Shown: positions 39,201 through 51,200 of the stretch, piece by piece
How the letters are laid out: each line of letters starts with the position of its first letter
Position numbering within the stretch: the stretch's first letter is position 1
From: Lepisosteus oculatus
Lineage: Eukaryota > Chordata > Actinopteri > Semionotiformes > Lepisosteidae
Length of the DNA stretch: 64,000 nucleotides
Reading direction: 5' to 3'
NCBI RefSeq assembly: GCF_040954835.1
Contig: NC_090703.1
Location: 15,513,444-15,577,443 of the forward strand
Notes under the pieces: generated by a model
The model's database searches: none
What the model saw: the letters and a program-made list of their open reading frames with translations, nothing else
What the model was told of the DNA's origin: nothing
Program-made: the position numbers and the translations under genes

Positions 39201-42200
39201 CTTTGACAAAAAGCTGGTTTATTAAGACATATTATTTTATAGTGATTAACTGTTCTCGCCTGTCTAATAATATCCTACAGTGTGTACTGTATGTAAATTT
39301 GAACGTGCACTTAATTATTGTGTTATATAGATGTTTTAAAGTTGTACTTTTTAGCTGCTTTTATACAGGGTTTCGCTGTCTGCTTTATATTATAATGGTA
39401 TTATTAAGGGTATATGTGATCATAGAAAATTAATTGCAAAAAGACAAAAAAATTAAGATGTCATCCTAGCCAGTACTACACATGACCAGAATGAAGAGAA
39501 TTAAGTGCATTATCAGCATAGAATGATAAATGTTGTGTATAATCGTAAATTACATAATCGTTTTTTGCAAATATCCCTGTCTAAAGTTTTGTGAAGATAC
39601 AGCATTTATTCAACAGTATTATCAATCATTTCTCATCACAGTAATTCACGGTTAATTCTTGGGATTGTGAATCTATAGTTTGTCAGCAGTAAAAATTAAA
39701 AAAAAATCCTTCATTTAGCAGGCTATCCATATTTTTAGAATTTCAAAAACTAAAAATTATCTTGGATTATGTTTTATATATATTCTCAAATGTATCCTTA
39801 GACTATATAGTCCTGTGCTTGGTTTTATTAATTATCTTTCATTCAATACCAGGCTGACTCATGGGTTTCTATGGGAACTGTTATATAAAGTGAGCTCTGG
39901 TTCAATTGACATTGCTGTTGGAAGAGAATGACTCAGTCATTATTAGACCCAAATTGCATTCAGTCAGACAGTTTTTTTTAAAACAATCTTTGCTTGACTT
40001 TTCAAACATAAAGAAATCACCTGATTTCACACATGAGGAAAAATTGATTTTAAACTTTGAACTTTTTAAAAACTTTTAAGATTCAAGAAACTTGAATCCT
40101 AAGATTCAGCTGCTCAGTTCTGATAGAAATCTGTAGTTTTAAAGGTAGATAAAAATCCTCAATGAGGTACAAAAGTAACTGAATTAATGCAATCCTTTTA
40201 TTGTATCTAAAAGACAAATATGCATTCATATTACAGATTATGCTAAATAGTTATAGATAAAAAGTATGTGCTTTAAGTTCTTAAGAATCCCATTCAAGTT
40301 CATTTCAGAACCAGTAATGGTTACATGACAAAAAAAGTTACTGTAAAATGCTATTCCGAACATGACAGCCTTGATTACAGCGACTAGTGCCCTTAATGTG
40401 TTAAATCGCTGCTTAAGAAAAATACAAATGACTGGTAATTCTCTGAAACATTGTTTGCATGAACTATAAACAGTTCTTTGTGATGTCTCTGCGAGTTGGC
40501 ATTAATTTATTTCATTTATACCGAGGGTTTTTTGGGAATATAAAGTATCGATCCATCTGCAAATGAGTCAGTGGAAAATTGCCCTTATGACATGCATGGG
40601 CAATGAATTGCCTTGGTACTGCATGCCTACACGCTTGTCCTGTTCCCAAGTGATTTGGTACATGCTGACATGAACTTTTTTACAGTTAAATGCCTCAGTG
40701 TGAATTTAGTCATTCGGATTTAACATTGAACAAGAAAGTAAAAATACTACTGTCTGTGCCACCAGTGCATACTTCTTGTATGAGGAATTTGACAGTGGGT
40801 GTTGTTCGCTGACACGTTTTAGGATGCAGTGCTTTGCAAAAGTATCTCCTTCCTTCGTAATTGTAATGAATCATTAATTTTTTTTAAATTAATATTTTTC
40901 ATTCAGATTTGATAGCTCCAACTGAACACTTTTATTGCAAAACCGGAATTTGTTGCACACGTTTTGCAATTGCTGTATACATATAGACGTTTAATATATA
41001 TACATACAGTACACATATGTACATATTTTGTGTTCAGTGCTGTTTGATAATGATCAGACTTTTTTCAGATGGAATAACAGGAAGCAGTCAATGTTCTGTT
41101 ACCGTGCAGTCCAACTTCTGCGGTGGCTTTCAATAAACTAAAGGCTAAACACGACCTGTTGCATCTGCACTGGAGAAAGGGTTTTTGTAGTAAGAGTTAC
41201 AGCTTATTGTAAATATCATCTTAAACCCTCATTTCTACAGTGATCGAAACTAATTTGTGCAAGCGGGGGTCTATTTAAATTCTTGTTCCCCCAAAACTAT
41301 AGCTCATAACCAAGGCTACATGCACCTCGATTGTCCTTTTGTCTTAGAACACTAGTATAATCTTTTTGGTACTTAGTTTGTGCTACTAAATGTTTCCAGT
41401 GCAACCCCACATCCTTATGTATATTTGTCTATTATTTTAATTCTTTTTTTACTTAGCATTGATACAAGGGTAATTAGAACTGTCTTATTATAGAGTTAAA
41501 AATACTCTAATTTTAGCTAGCATCCATGTCTTTCTAATATGATACATAAAGTATGATGCATAAAGAATATAAATACTTCGGTATTTATTTTAGTTTTTGT
41601 AAAAAATAATTTTATATTGTAACGCAACGGGGGCTCCGGCGGGCGCCCTTGCCGCATCAGGTCGGCCCCTGCACCGTCCGGGGCTCGAACCCGGGACTCC
41701 CGCGTCTCTCTGCAGCGACCTAGCCCCGTGAGCCAAAGAGAGATCTCTCTACAGCCCAGTAGCTGTGGTCGTGCTATCACAGGGAAGGGCGGTGACGTCA
41801 CCCGCTCTGGTACGCCGGCTCTTACACACTGCTTGTCGGCCGTAAGCGTTACACTCTCCCCCGCTTAAATCGCCGTCCCCGGCGAAGGGCTATCCCGCCC
41901 CGCTTCTGACACCAATGTAACGCAACGGGGGCTCCGGCGGGCGCCCTTGCCGCATCAGGTCGGCCCCTGCACCGTCCGGGGCTCGAACCCGGGACTCCCG
42001 CGTCTCTCTGCAGCGACCTAGCCCCGTGAGCCAAAGAGAGATCTCTCTTTGGCTCACGGGGCTTGGTCGCTGTAGAGAGACGCGGAAGTCCCGGGTTCGA
42101 GCCCCGGACGGTGCAGGGGCCGACCTAATGCGGCAAGGGCGCCCGCCTGAGCCCCCGTTGCGTTACAATATGTTATATATTATATAATAATTATTTATAT

Positions 42201-45200
42201 TCTGGTTTACATTGATGTAACCCATCATCAAGTTTCAAACATTTTGTTCAGACCTATTTTTCAAAATACCCCCAAGACTAGGGGAATAAGCAAGGCAACT
42301 ATCATCATTCATCACTGTTACTGTTATTGTAGTTACTGCATCTAAAAACCTCATGAAAAAGGAGGGTTAGCAGATCTTTTGCAGTTAACATTACATCTTA
42401 GGTCTGTTCATCCCTTCCCATCACAACTAAGAGCTTGATCGACTCCTTTTTCCAGCTTGTATAGTGATTAAAGATGTGGACTGAAATCCATCTGGAACAG
42501 ACTTGAAATTCCAGACTTATTACACTGCAGATTTAAATTGGACTTGAACACGAAGTGACAAAGTTGTAGCTCTTTTCAGTTCTGCCAGCTTGCCAGCTAG
42601 CCTTCTCTCATATTCCTTTATTGAATTACATCTGGTACAAACCGATATACTGTTGCTTATTTTCTCAGACCTACTTTACAGCGGGAGCAGCACTATGTAT
42701 ATCTGAAGAGAGGTTTACGTTACCTTTCAGATGCCTACGAGGTAAGTTATTGTCAATCCTGGAGGCAGATACAGAGCTCACTAATGACCTTCTGCGTTTA
42801 CTTAATGTCTGTAAATAGTATTCCAGCTTTCAAAAACTGCCCTTCTGTAACAAATCTCCCCACCTAGCCTTATTTTTAAATTTGAAGGGTAGGGTATCAT
42901 ATATGATCTAGTAAATCAAATAACTAAGTCTGCCTCCAGTTCAAATCAATTTAAGGATAATAATGCAACAGTTTTAATATATAATCATAACTGATAATCT
43001 ATTTTTAAACAATTTTCTTAATGCCTAAATATATATATTTTGATGGTCAGTATGATTTACCAATTTGCAAAGTAAATCTAACAACAGAAGTCATTTTGTT
43101 ATGCTGTCCTTTGCCCTTTGGAGCTGTTTCTGGAATTCACGAACACATGTTCAAGCTTTTGCGTTTGATTATACTGCGCAGTGTCTTGATGCCAGCCGTC
43201 CTTGGCTCTGCTACTGGATCCTGCATAGCCTTGAGCTCCTAGATGAAACTGTCCCAGCCTCCATCGCCTCAGAGTGAGTAGAGAGAGCAAAGTGGACTGC
43301 AGCTGTTACAGATGACTCATCTCTGGGTCTCGGACACAGGGCTGGCCAGGCACGATTTCACCTGAGATTTTTTTCATGCGTTGTCTTGTTTTTTACTCCT
43401 AAAAACACAAGAGTGAGAAGAAACTTCACACCTGATTCTCTTTGCCCCATGTTGTTCTGCCGTTGAAACCCAGATGACAGAGTTGAGATTGGGAAAATGT
43501 ACTTTCACCTACACCTCGGAAATGCAGATTAATCTGTAACTGTTTATTTATCCACAGATAGATTAGATACAATTTCTTATTTCTTTAAGGTACCCATCTT
43601 ATCTTAAAATTAAAACAGTCAATGATTTGAAATATTACAGTATTCAAATTATGTTCTCCATTTAACAGCTTTATTTGCTCAATTTCTTGATTTTGTAGGC
43701 TTGAAACGTTTTCAAGATAAAACATTAAATAAAACCAACAACTCACCCTTTATAATGCTGTCTTCACTTAGTGGCAATCTTTTCTTCGGCAGTAAACTGG
43801 ACTGAGTTATAAAGAGGACAGCATACAGAAAGGAAGGTATAGAATGGTTTAGCAAGACCATTCTAAAACTTTCCCCAAACTTTAACAAACAATAACGAAC
43901 GAGAACTGTAACTTATTATGTCACACCAATTTACCTTTCATTTTCTGGGATCACTTTTTTTCTTTTTCATTTTAACAATGAACACAAGCCCACATATTCA
44001 TAGTAATACTTTTGATATATTACTTAACCGTAAGAATCAGAAATGTATGGCATAAACTATACAGTATCATAATAACATATTTTTAAGCATCTAAAATATT
44101 GTGATATGCATCTCCAGTGTACAGCCCACTCCTACTGCATATTTTCACAATGTTATTGTAGCTGTATGTATTCTATACCTGACGTGAACACAAATATAGA
44201 GGCTTGCAGCTGGTGTTTTAGCTGTGCAGTGCACTGAATATTCCTTCCTTGTCTTCTAGTGTCTGTAAATTCCTAGCAAAGTGTCAGAGTCCCACGGGGG
44301 GCTTTGCAGGAGGGCCAGGTCAGCATGCCCACCTGGCACCTACATATGCTGCTGTCAATGCCCTCTGTATAATTGGCACAGAGGAGGCCTATAACGTCAT
44401 TGACAGGTAAGACCTGGCTGAAGTCTTCAGGAAAGTTTTTTTTTTTTGTAACTGAATGTGATTGGTGTAAATTGGAAGAAAAGTTTGCAGAATAAGAAAT
44501 TGCGCATGTAGTACTTGCACGTTAATCTTGAATATAAGTAAAGATAAGTATGATGTAAATACTGGCCACACTGATGGCACAGATGAAAAAGATACAGTAG
44601 ATGATATTATCCGCAAGGTTTCGGACATGAGCAATTACCACAGTCAGCTATGAGAGTAGAGAGTGGAGGTTTGACGTCCTGCAGGGTAGTACCTACTCTT
44701 ATCCTTATCCATTAGTCTTTCTGGAGCTCCTTCGTGAGTATGACATTCACGCAGTGTTCTTTTGAAGCACAGTTAAATGAATTTACCGTAAAATCCGAAC
44801 TGTTCCCAGCACTATTTTAGTTGGACTTTCAAGTCTGTGTAGTCTGCATTTGAGGGCTACAAATTGCTGTCTTCAAAGCTCTCCAGAGTTCTCAGGTGGC
44901 ATTCCTAGAAATACCGTATGTTAATGTTCCCCATTGAAACAGTTCTCGGGTAAAAAAAAATGAGGAGCATTAAACAAAAACAGATTAATAGAGCAAAAGT
45001 GACAAAAACTTTAGAAACAAATGAAGTGAGCGTAACTTATTAATGAAGTTCAAGTAACGATACTGGAATACTGGAATACTTTCGTTTCTTACCAGACAAA
45101 GACTGCTAGACTTCTTGTATTCAGTGAAGCAGCCTGACGGCTCTTTCATAATGCACGTGGGTGGAGAAGTGGATGTCAGGTACGTCCTGTTGCCTTGGTT

Positions 45201-48200
45201 TCTGTTTTCAGCAGACTGCCTTATCAGCAACAAACAGAGTTACATACCGTTTTCCCCTTTGGTAAAAACAACAGGAATCCGCTGCTTGTTCTGGCCAGCC
45301 CTTTTTTTTATTTGCAGTGTGTTTAAATGTGTTAAGAAGCATTAGTGATGAAAAACATTGAAGTCTTAATGCAGTTGGTAATTAATTTTTAAATTAAGAA
45401 TTCTAGCCCTAATAAGTTATTTTGTTCTCCCCCTTTTCTGTATGCTATGTGTATTTCTCTCTGTTCTGAGCCAAATCAGCTTTCCTTGAAGTTCTGAGCT
45501 AATGATTTTTGTGATGGACTGGCATCCTGAGGACGCTAGTCCAGGGGGTATCCTATCTCTAGCTCCTTTTTCTGCTCACCGTGATCCAGTAATAAAGGAT
45601 AATTTTATTTTATGCTAAATATTTGCTTTGTAAATTTTCATAACGTACCATGCATTTTAACCATACATATATTTTTCTGCATTGTTAATTATTGTATTGG
45701 GTTTGCATTATATTGGGTTGGCATACTGCACATAGATTAATCTGTGTAGCCTTTAAGCTTTTTTGTCTATATAGTTCTATTAATTGGCAATGGAAAGCTA
45801 AAGCTCTAAAAATGAATATGGGTAGGGCTTGTAAGCAAAAGTGTCCAGTAGCTGTCAGTTCCCTTACTTGATACAAGTGCAGGTCTCCTGATTAGGACCA
45901 GTCGCTAGCTGTCACAGCTTTCCCATCCACCCTGCCTGGTGCTCAAAACAGAATCGGCCATTGTCTTGACTGCTGTCAGCTGGCCTCGCTCAGATGCAGG
46001 AATTCATAGCGTATCTATAAATGCAATCACATTCTCTGAGTTTCTCCGAGTTCACAGTCTTCTGTTCGGAATATTCCCACTACTCTAAGATCACTTCCAC
46101 AGACAAATCAAATGAAATCCTTGCTTACTGAAAGCTTACTCCGAACTGGCAAAATTCCACCCACAGATCCTTACCCTCAGAGCCACTGCACCGTACCCAG
46201 AGATACTGCTGGCACGCAGAAATATACGTGGGGTTACTTGGGTGATTTTATGGTAGCCATTATATACCAACAGCCCCATTGCACATTAAATCAGGTGGAG
46301 ATTTGAGTAATTACTTTCCCAGTTGAATTAAAGTAGAACTGCTATGCTATTTTTACATTTCTGGGTTGAAATGAGTCCGCAATGATGAGTGCATTTCACA
46401 CTGTAATGAAACTACAAAGTACGTGATAATGTGTACAAGATACGATGTGCATCACAAAAGAGACAAAGTTGCGTAGCGCCATATTGCCTTTATTGTCTGC
46501 TGTTCAGAATGAGACAACTAAACTTTCAATGACGCAAAACCAGTTCTATTACATTGTAACCTGCTTTAGACCAAGCGACATTTTGCTACCATGTTAAAAG
46601 TAAATATTTTCATGAAACCAATACATACAAGATGATATGCTTTTTAGGTAGTTTTAAGTATTGCAAAAAAAAGATCAACCTGCCAACCAATTAAAATACA
46701 TTTATCATTATTAACTTTGTAGGAGACCATGCTTCTCATTTGCTTACAGTAACTAGTTAGCAGGGACGGGCGCTTTCACTTGACAGTTTGCACAAACTCA
46801 GATCTCACCCATGGCAAAACCAGCAGTTTCATGTCTGCCTGCAGCTACATGGCTACATTTTACACTTAATCTGAAATTTGTGGAATTTTGCAGTACCTAG
46901 GTTTCATAACCTGTCTGAGAAATTGGGACTGCAGTTCCCCTTGTAAGGAGGAAATGTAAGGAGTCCAGATTAAATATACCATAAAGTGGAATTGAGCAAG
47001 AGCACAGCACTGGTGTCAACAACCCTACTCATGAATGTTGTAGAATCTTTAATTGCCAAGTAGTCAATCTTGTGTTAACATCTCATCTGAAGGTTAGCAC
47101 CTCCTACAGCACAGAATGGTCCAGAGGCCACCTATTGGTCCAGCACCTGGATTTCCCCAAACGTCTCCCATCCCAGTACAAACCAGGCCCAGCCTTGTTT
47201 ACAAGATCTGAGATCTGGTGAGGTTAAGAGATGGTAATGCTGCTCTCTAAGTCTAAAAATAAATGTCATAAGTATGGCATGTCTTTGAGCAAGCTGAAAT
47301 GACTGCACTGGAAATCAACAGAAAGAGTGCAGATAAAGGGATGCTGAAAAGTAAAAGAAAAGAAGAGAAACTACTTCTCAGCTGTGAGGTTTTTCAGGTC
47401 AGATATCGGCAGTCAGGTGTGGGTCTGGTTAATAGGGGCCACAGTGTCAGTGAACTGTTTCTTGTATTTCAGAAGTGCATACTGTGCTGCATCAGTGGCT
47501 TCTCTAACTAACATCATCACACCTACGCTATTTGAAGGAACTCCAAACTGGATTACTAGGTAAGGGAATCTGAAATGCTTTTGAAAGCAATGACTAAAAC
47601 ATTTTGTGCTTCACTCCTGGCTAAACATTGCGTGAACAGTCCAGTTATTACTGCATTATTGCTTCTGGCTTGTGTGAATGCCTTGTGCTTTGCTATTCAT
47701 GTATTCATGTCATAGTTGTATAGCATTTTTAAAGCTGAGTCAAATTCCTCATTTTGAATAACTTTGGACGGAGTTATTCATCCTGTTTAATTTACCAAGA
47801 TAGTTTGGTCGGACTAATTAAGCCTATGCTCTGTTTTCTTGTTTCTGTCAGTTGTCAGAACTGGGAGGGGGGTATTGGAGGAGTACCGGGTCTGGAGGCC
47901 CATGGTGGATACACTTTCTGTGGATTGGCAGCCATGGCCATTTTTCAAAAGGAGCATATGCTAGACCTCAAATCCTTGTTAGTAAGTCTTGGCCTGCACA
48001 CTTTCAAAATATGTCTCTGTATACTAGATACAAACATCAAAGTGCATGACTTAAATGGAGGTATAAATGGTGCATGTAGAAGTGCATTTAAAACTGAGAA
48101 CAGGAGGCACTTCTTTACCCAAAGAGTTGTGGGTGTATGGAACAAGCTACCAGGGTGTGTTGTTGAAGCCGATTCTCTGGCTTTCTTCAAGAAACAGCTG

Positions 48201-51200
48201 AACAGGCTATTTCGGCTAAGTGGCCTTGTTTTTAACTGTTCTTATCTTAGTATATACGCTTGAAACTGCCATCCCTCCTACAATTAATCCATTATCTTTC
48301 ACCTTTAGTGTGAAACTACACCTTGAAATAGAATAGGTCTGTTGGGTGAAAAAGATTGTTTTTGAATTAATAATTACATCAAGAATTATGCTGCTTCCAG
48401 GTCTCAGAATAGTAACTTGTTTTGATGGGAAAAGACTGTAATATTCTGGAGCCTGTGATGGGTTTCCACTGCTCTGTGTATCATCTGATAAATACAGATT
48501 TGTTTGCATTACTTCTGTTTTAAAAAGTTCCCTTTTTTGAAGTTCCCTGGTTATGCAGTAGGAAATGCTGCAGTGAATGCAGTTGGGTCTCCTTTTTTGA
48601 TTTGTAATCTTAGAAGTACAATGATTGGATGGTACTTGAAGACCCATCATACCTGTGAATGCAACGGAAGGGTCACATAAAACCTAAGACCATACTGAAT
48701 GTTTCCCTATGTATCAAAATAAGATTAGCTTTTAAAACAGACCTTTACATGATGCCAATAATACATGCACTCAGAGCCTAGTTGTAGTGGTGTTTCATAA
48801 GAAGTTGGGCTTGATTAATTCTCCTGGTTCTCCTCTAAACACGTTATTCTAAGGAGGAACTTTATACATTTTCCTTAAATGATGCTTGAACGCACAACAA
48901 AATCAATTTGTTCTAATTCCAGTTTAACCCAGCAGAATTGATTTTTAAAACACTGAATTTAGATTGATTCCTGCAATTCTAAATATTGTGTGTTTGTTTC
49001 CCAGCATCATTTCAGAGCAAATGTTTCTTATAATATAGTGACATGAACTGGGTACAGTATTTTAAACCAGGTCAAACTATAGCAATTTTATTATGGTTTA
49101 ATAATTGATTATGTAACTAGAACAATGTGAATTCTTCTATTCTATGTGCTGTTTTTTTGGACTGTAGCGCTGGGTCACGAGCAGACAAATGCGTTTTGAG
49201 GGCGGATTCCAGGGCCGCTGTAACAAGCTTGTTGATGGCTGTTACTCATTTTGGCAAGCTGGGCTGCTCCCTCTTCTCCACAGATCTCTGTTCAAAGAAG
49301 GTATTAACATTTATCAGGACCTCAATCCATAATTGAGCTCAATATCGGGAATTTAACTCACATGTGTCTCTGTGGATAAATAGACACAGGGTAAACCATT
49401 TGTCCTTCATTGTTTCTGTGAGGTGGGCTCAGAAAGCCTTATCAATGAATTAGGCAAAATTGTTGACACCTTTTGAAGCTTATGTGTCACTCAAAAATCT
49501 AATTTGCAGTTGTGTGTGACACTGAATTTGTGTTACAAACTTAAGATTCAAATCTGGGTGAATCAGAGTTTTTTCGATTGGCCAATTGTGGTGGTGGGTA
49601 CAAACTGGGATTAAAAAGTCAAAAGTTTGGAATTGTGAAAATTCTGTTGCAGGAGACAAAGCACTGAGTATGACCAACTGGATGTTTGAGCAGCAGGCCC
49701 TACAGGAGTATATCCTGCTGTGCTGTCAGAACCCGAGCGGGGGGCTGCTGGATAAGCCGGGCAAGTGAGTATCGGCGAAACGTGCAGGGCTGCATAGTTG
49801 TAGAGTAGTAGTTGGTGAACTATGTGCACTTGTACTGAAACACATAAGGCTGTACAGCTGTAAATCAGTAGATGTTTAGCTTAGTAACAACTCTTTTAAA
49901 CTGCACTCTGTGTAGATGCTGGAAATGCAGATTTTTCTGAGTAATTTATAGGAAGGTTTTCACCATTGAAAATGTTATCTTTATGTCTGCTTACTAGGTT
50001 ATGCTGCTCAAATAAAAAAAGCAACCTTTAGCAGTGACACATATGTTCTTTTTAAATAGTCTGCAGTTTGATTTTTCTGAAACTTTTCAGTTCAAGGGTA
50101 CAGAACCATTTTCTTGGAAACGATAGTCCTTGCCTTTTAAGCATCGGAGCTTCTTCCTTAGAGAGGACACAGAAGCTCCCCTAGAGACTTGTAATCAATA
50201 CATTCAGACTGAATTGGAAGAATGTTGTGGATCAGGTTACAGATGTTCTCAGAGGGGCGTCAGCTGTCACAAAATTGTGTTGATGACAACATTGAAGAAA
50301 CGGTTAACAAGAACCAGACTGATCTTTGAAAGTAGTTGAAAGGCTAAATATCTAAACGGCTGTCTTGATTAAATAACCTTTTAGATCTTTTGGAATAATT
50401 TTCATATCTTAAATATTCATTTGAAATCTTTTTTCAACTTTTTATGCATTAATTGGCACACATGGAGAATTTGACTTGTCAGTGAAGGTCAGCTATCGTA
50501 TATTAAAGCAGTTTTTCTAAACTGGAAAAAATATAATGATGCCGCTCACAGAAATTGGGCCTTAGTGCTAGTTTTTATATAATCAGTGCTTTCACTCATT
50601 CTTTAAATGCTGTTTTCCTCAATGCTGAATCTATTCTAATTATCCTCCTTTACCTAGATCTAGAGACTTCTACCATACCTGCTACTGCCTAAGTGGTCTT
50701 TCTATAGCACAGCATTTTGGAAGCAGGGAAATTTACCATGAACTTATCCTAGGCAATGATGAAAACCGATTGGTAAGTTTCCTGGTAAATGTTTTTGAAG
50801 TGCACTCCACTAAATCTTTGCTTTTACACAGGAACAATTGTTCTGAAAAGCGTAGAAAAGAGGAGGTACTCTGTGAAATGTTGTGCTGTAAAGAGAGTTC
50901 TGTTGTTTAGCTACTAGCAACCAAACAAGCAGGATGGGCCAAATGGTCTGGCCAGTGAGGTCAGGACATATTCCCGGTATGAATGGAGAAGATTACCAAG
51001 GGACATTGCACACCATCCAGCAATGTCATCACACCACTGCTTTCCCAGAACTCATTATGAGGTTTTAACTCATATGTTACGCACAGTGTGAACTTTAAAG
51101 TGCTGCAGTAAATCTTTTTTGTGATGGAGCCCCTTTTCACCTGCTTGTGTACATGGTGAGTTCATAGTACACCACAGCCTTTGCATGGCAATACATCTTT

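Larger units (their letters stand above)
41618..42167 (-). mobile_element. Miniature LTR-type element with palindromic LTR and tRNA-like arms
   Basis: A GC-rich island flanked by ATAT on both sides (41614-41617 and 42168-42171). Termini are TGTAACG...CGTTACA. In minus orientation the order is a 252-bp LTR (42167-41916), then TTGGTGTCAGAAGCGGGGC (complement of a tRNA-Leu 3' end, a typical primer binding site), then about 165 bp of internal sequence (41915-41751), then a 133-bp partial LTR (41750-41618) identical to the 3' half of the first. The 252-bp LTR is itself a palindrome centred between 42041 and 42042, with about 5 mismatches per arm. There is no protein-coding content and no polypurine tract. 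A foldback DNA element is the alternative reading. Confidence 0.75.
38818..42668 (+). other. FNTB: FNTB intron 2
   Basis: 3.85 kb, AT-rich apart from the GC-rich 550-bp palindromic element at 41618-42167. Nothing else was recognised. Confidence 0.65.

Noticed and set aside
41517-42034. Two minus-strand open frames in the GC-rich element
   Set aside because: They are translations of the LTR-like repeat. The same repeat in both direct copies gives the same peptide, with no protein family match.
42050-42122. Possible intact tRNA gene
   Set aside because: A box, B box and T-arm are good, but no acceptor-stem pairing or convincing D-arm is visible. The sequence is repeated three times in an element, so it is tRNA-like and not a tRNA gene.
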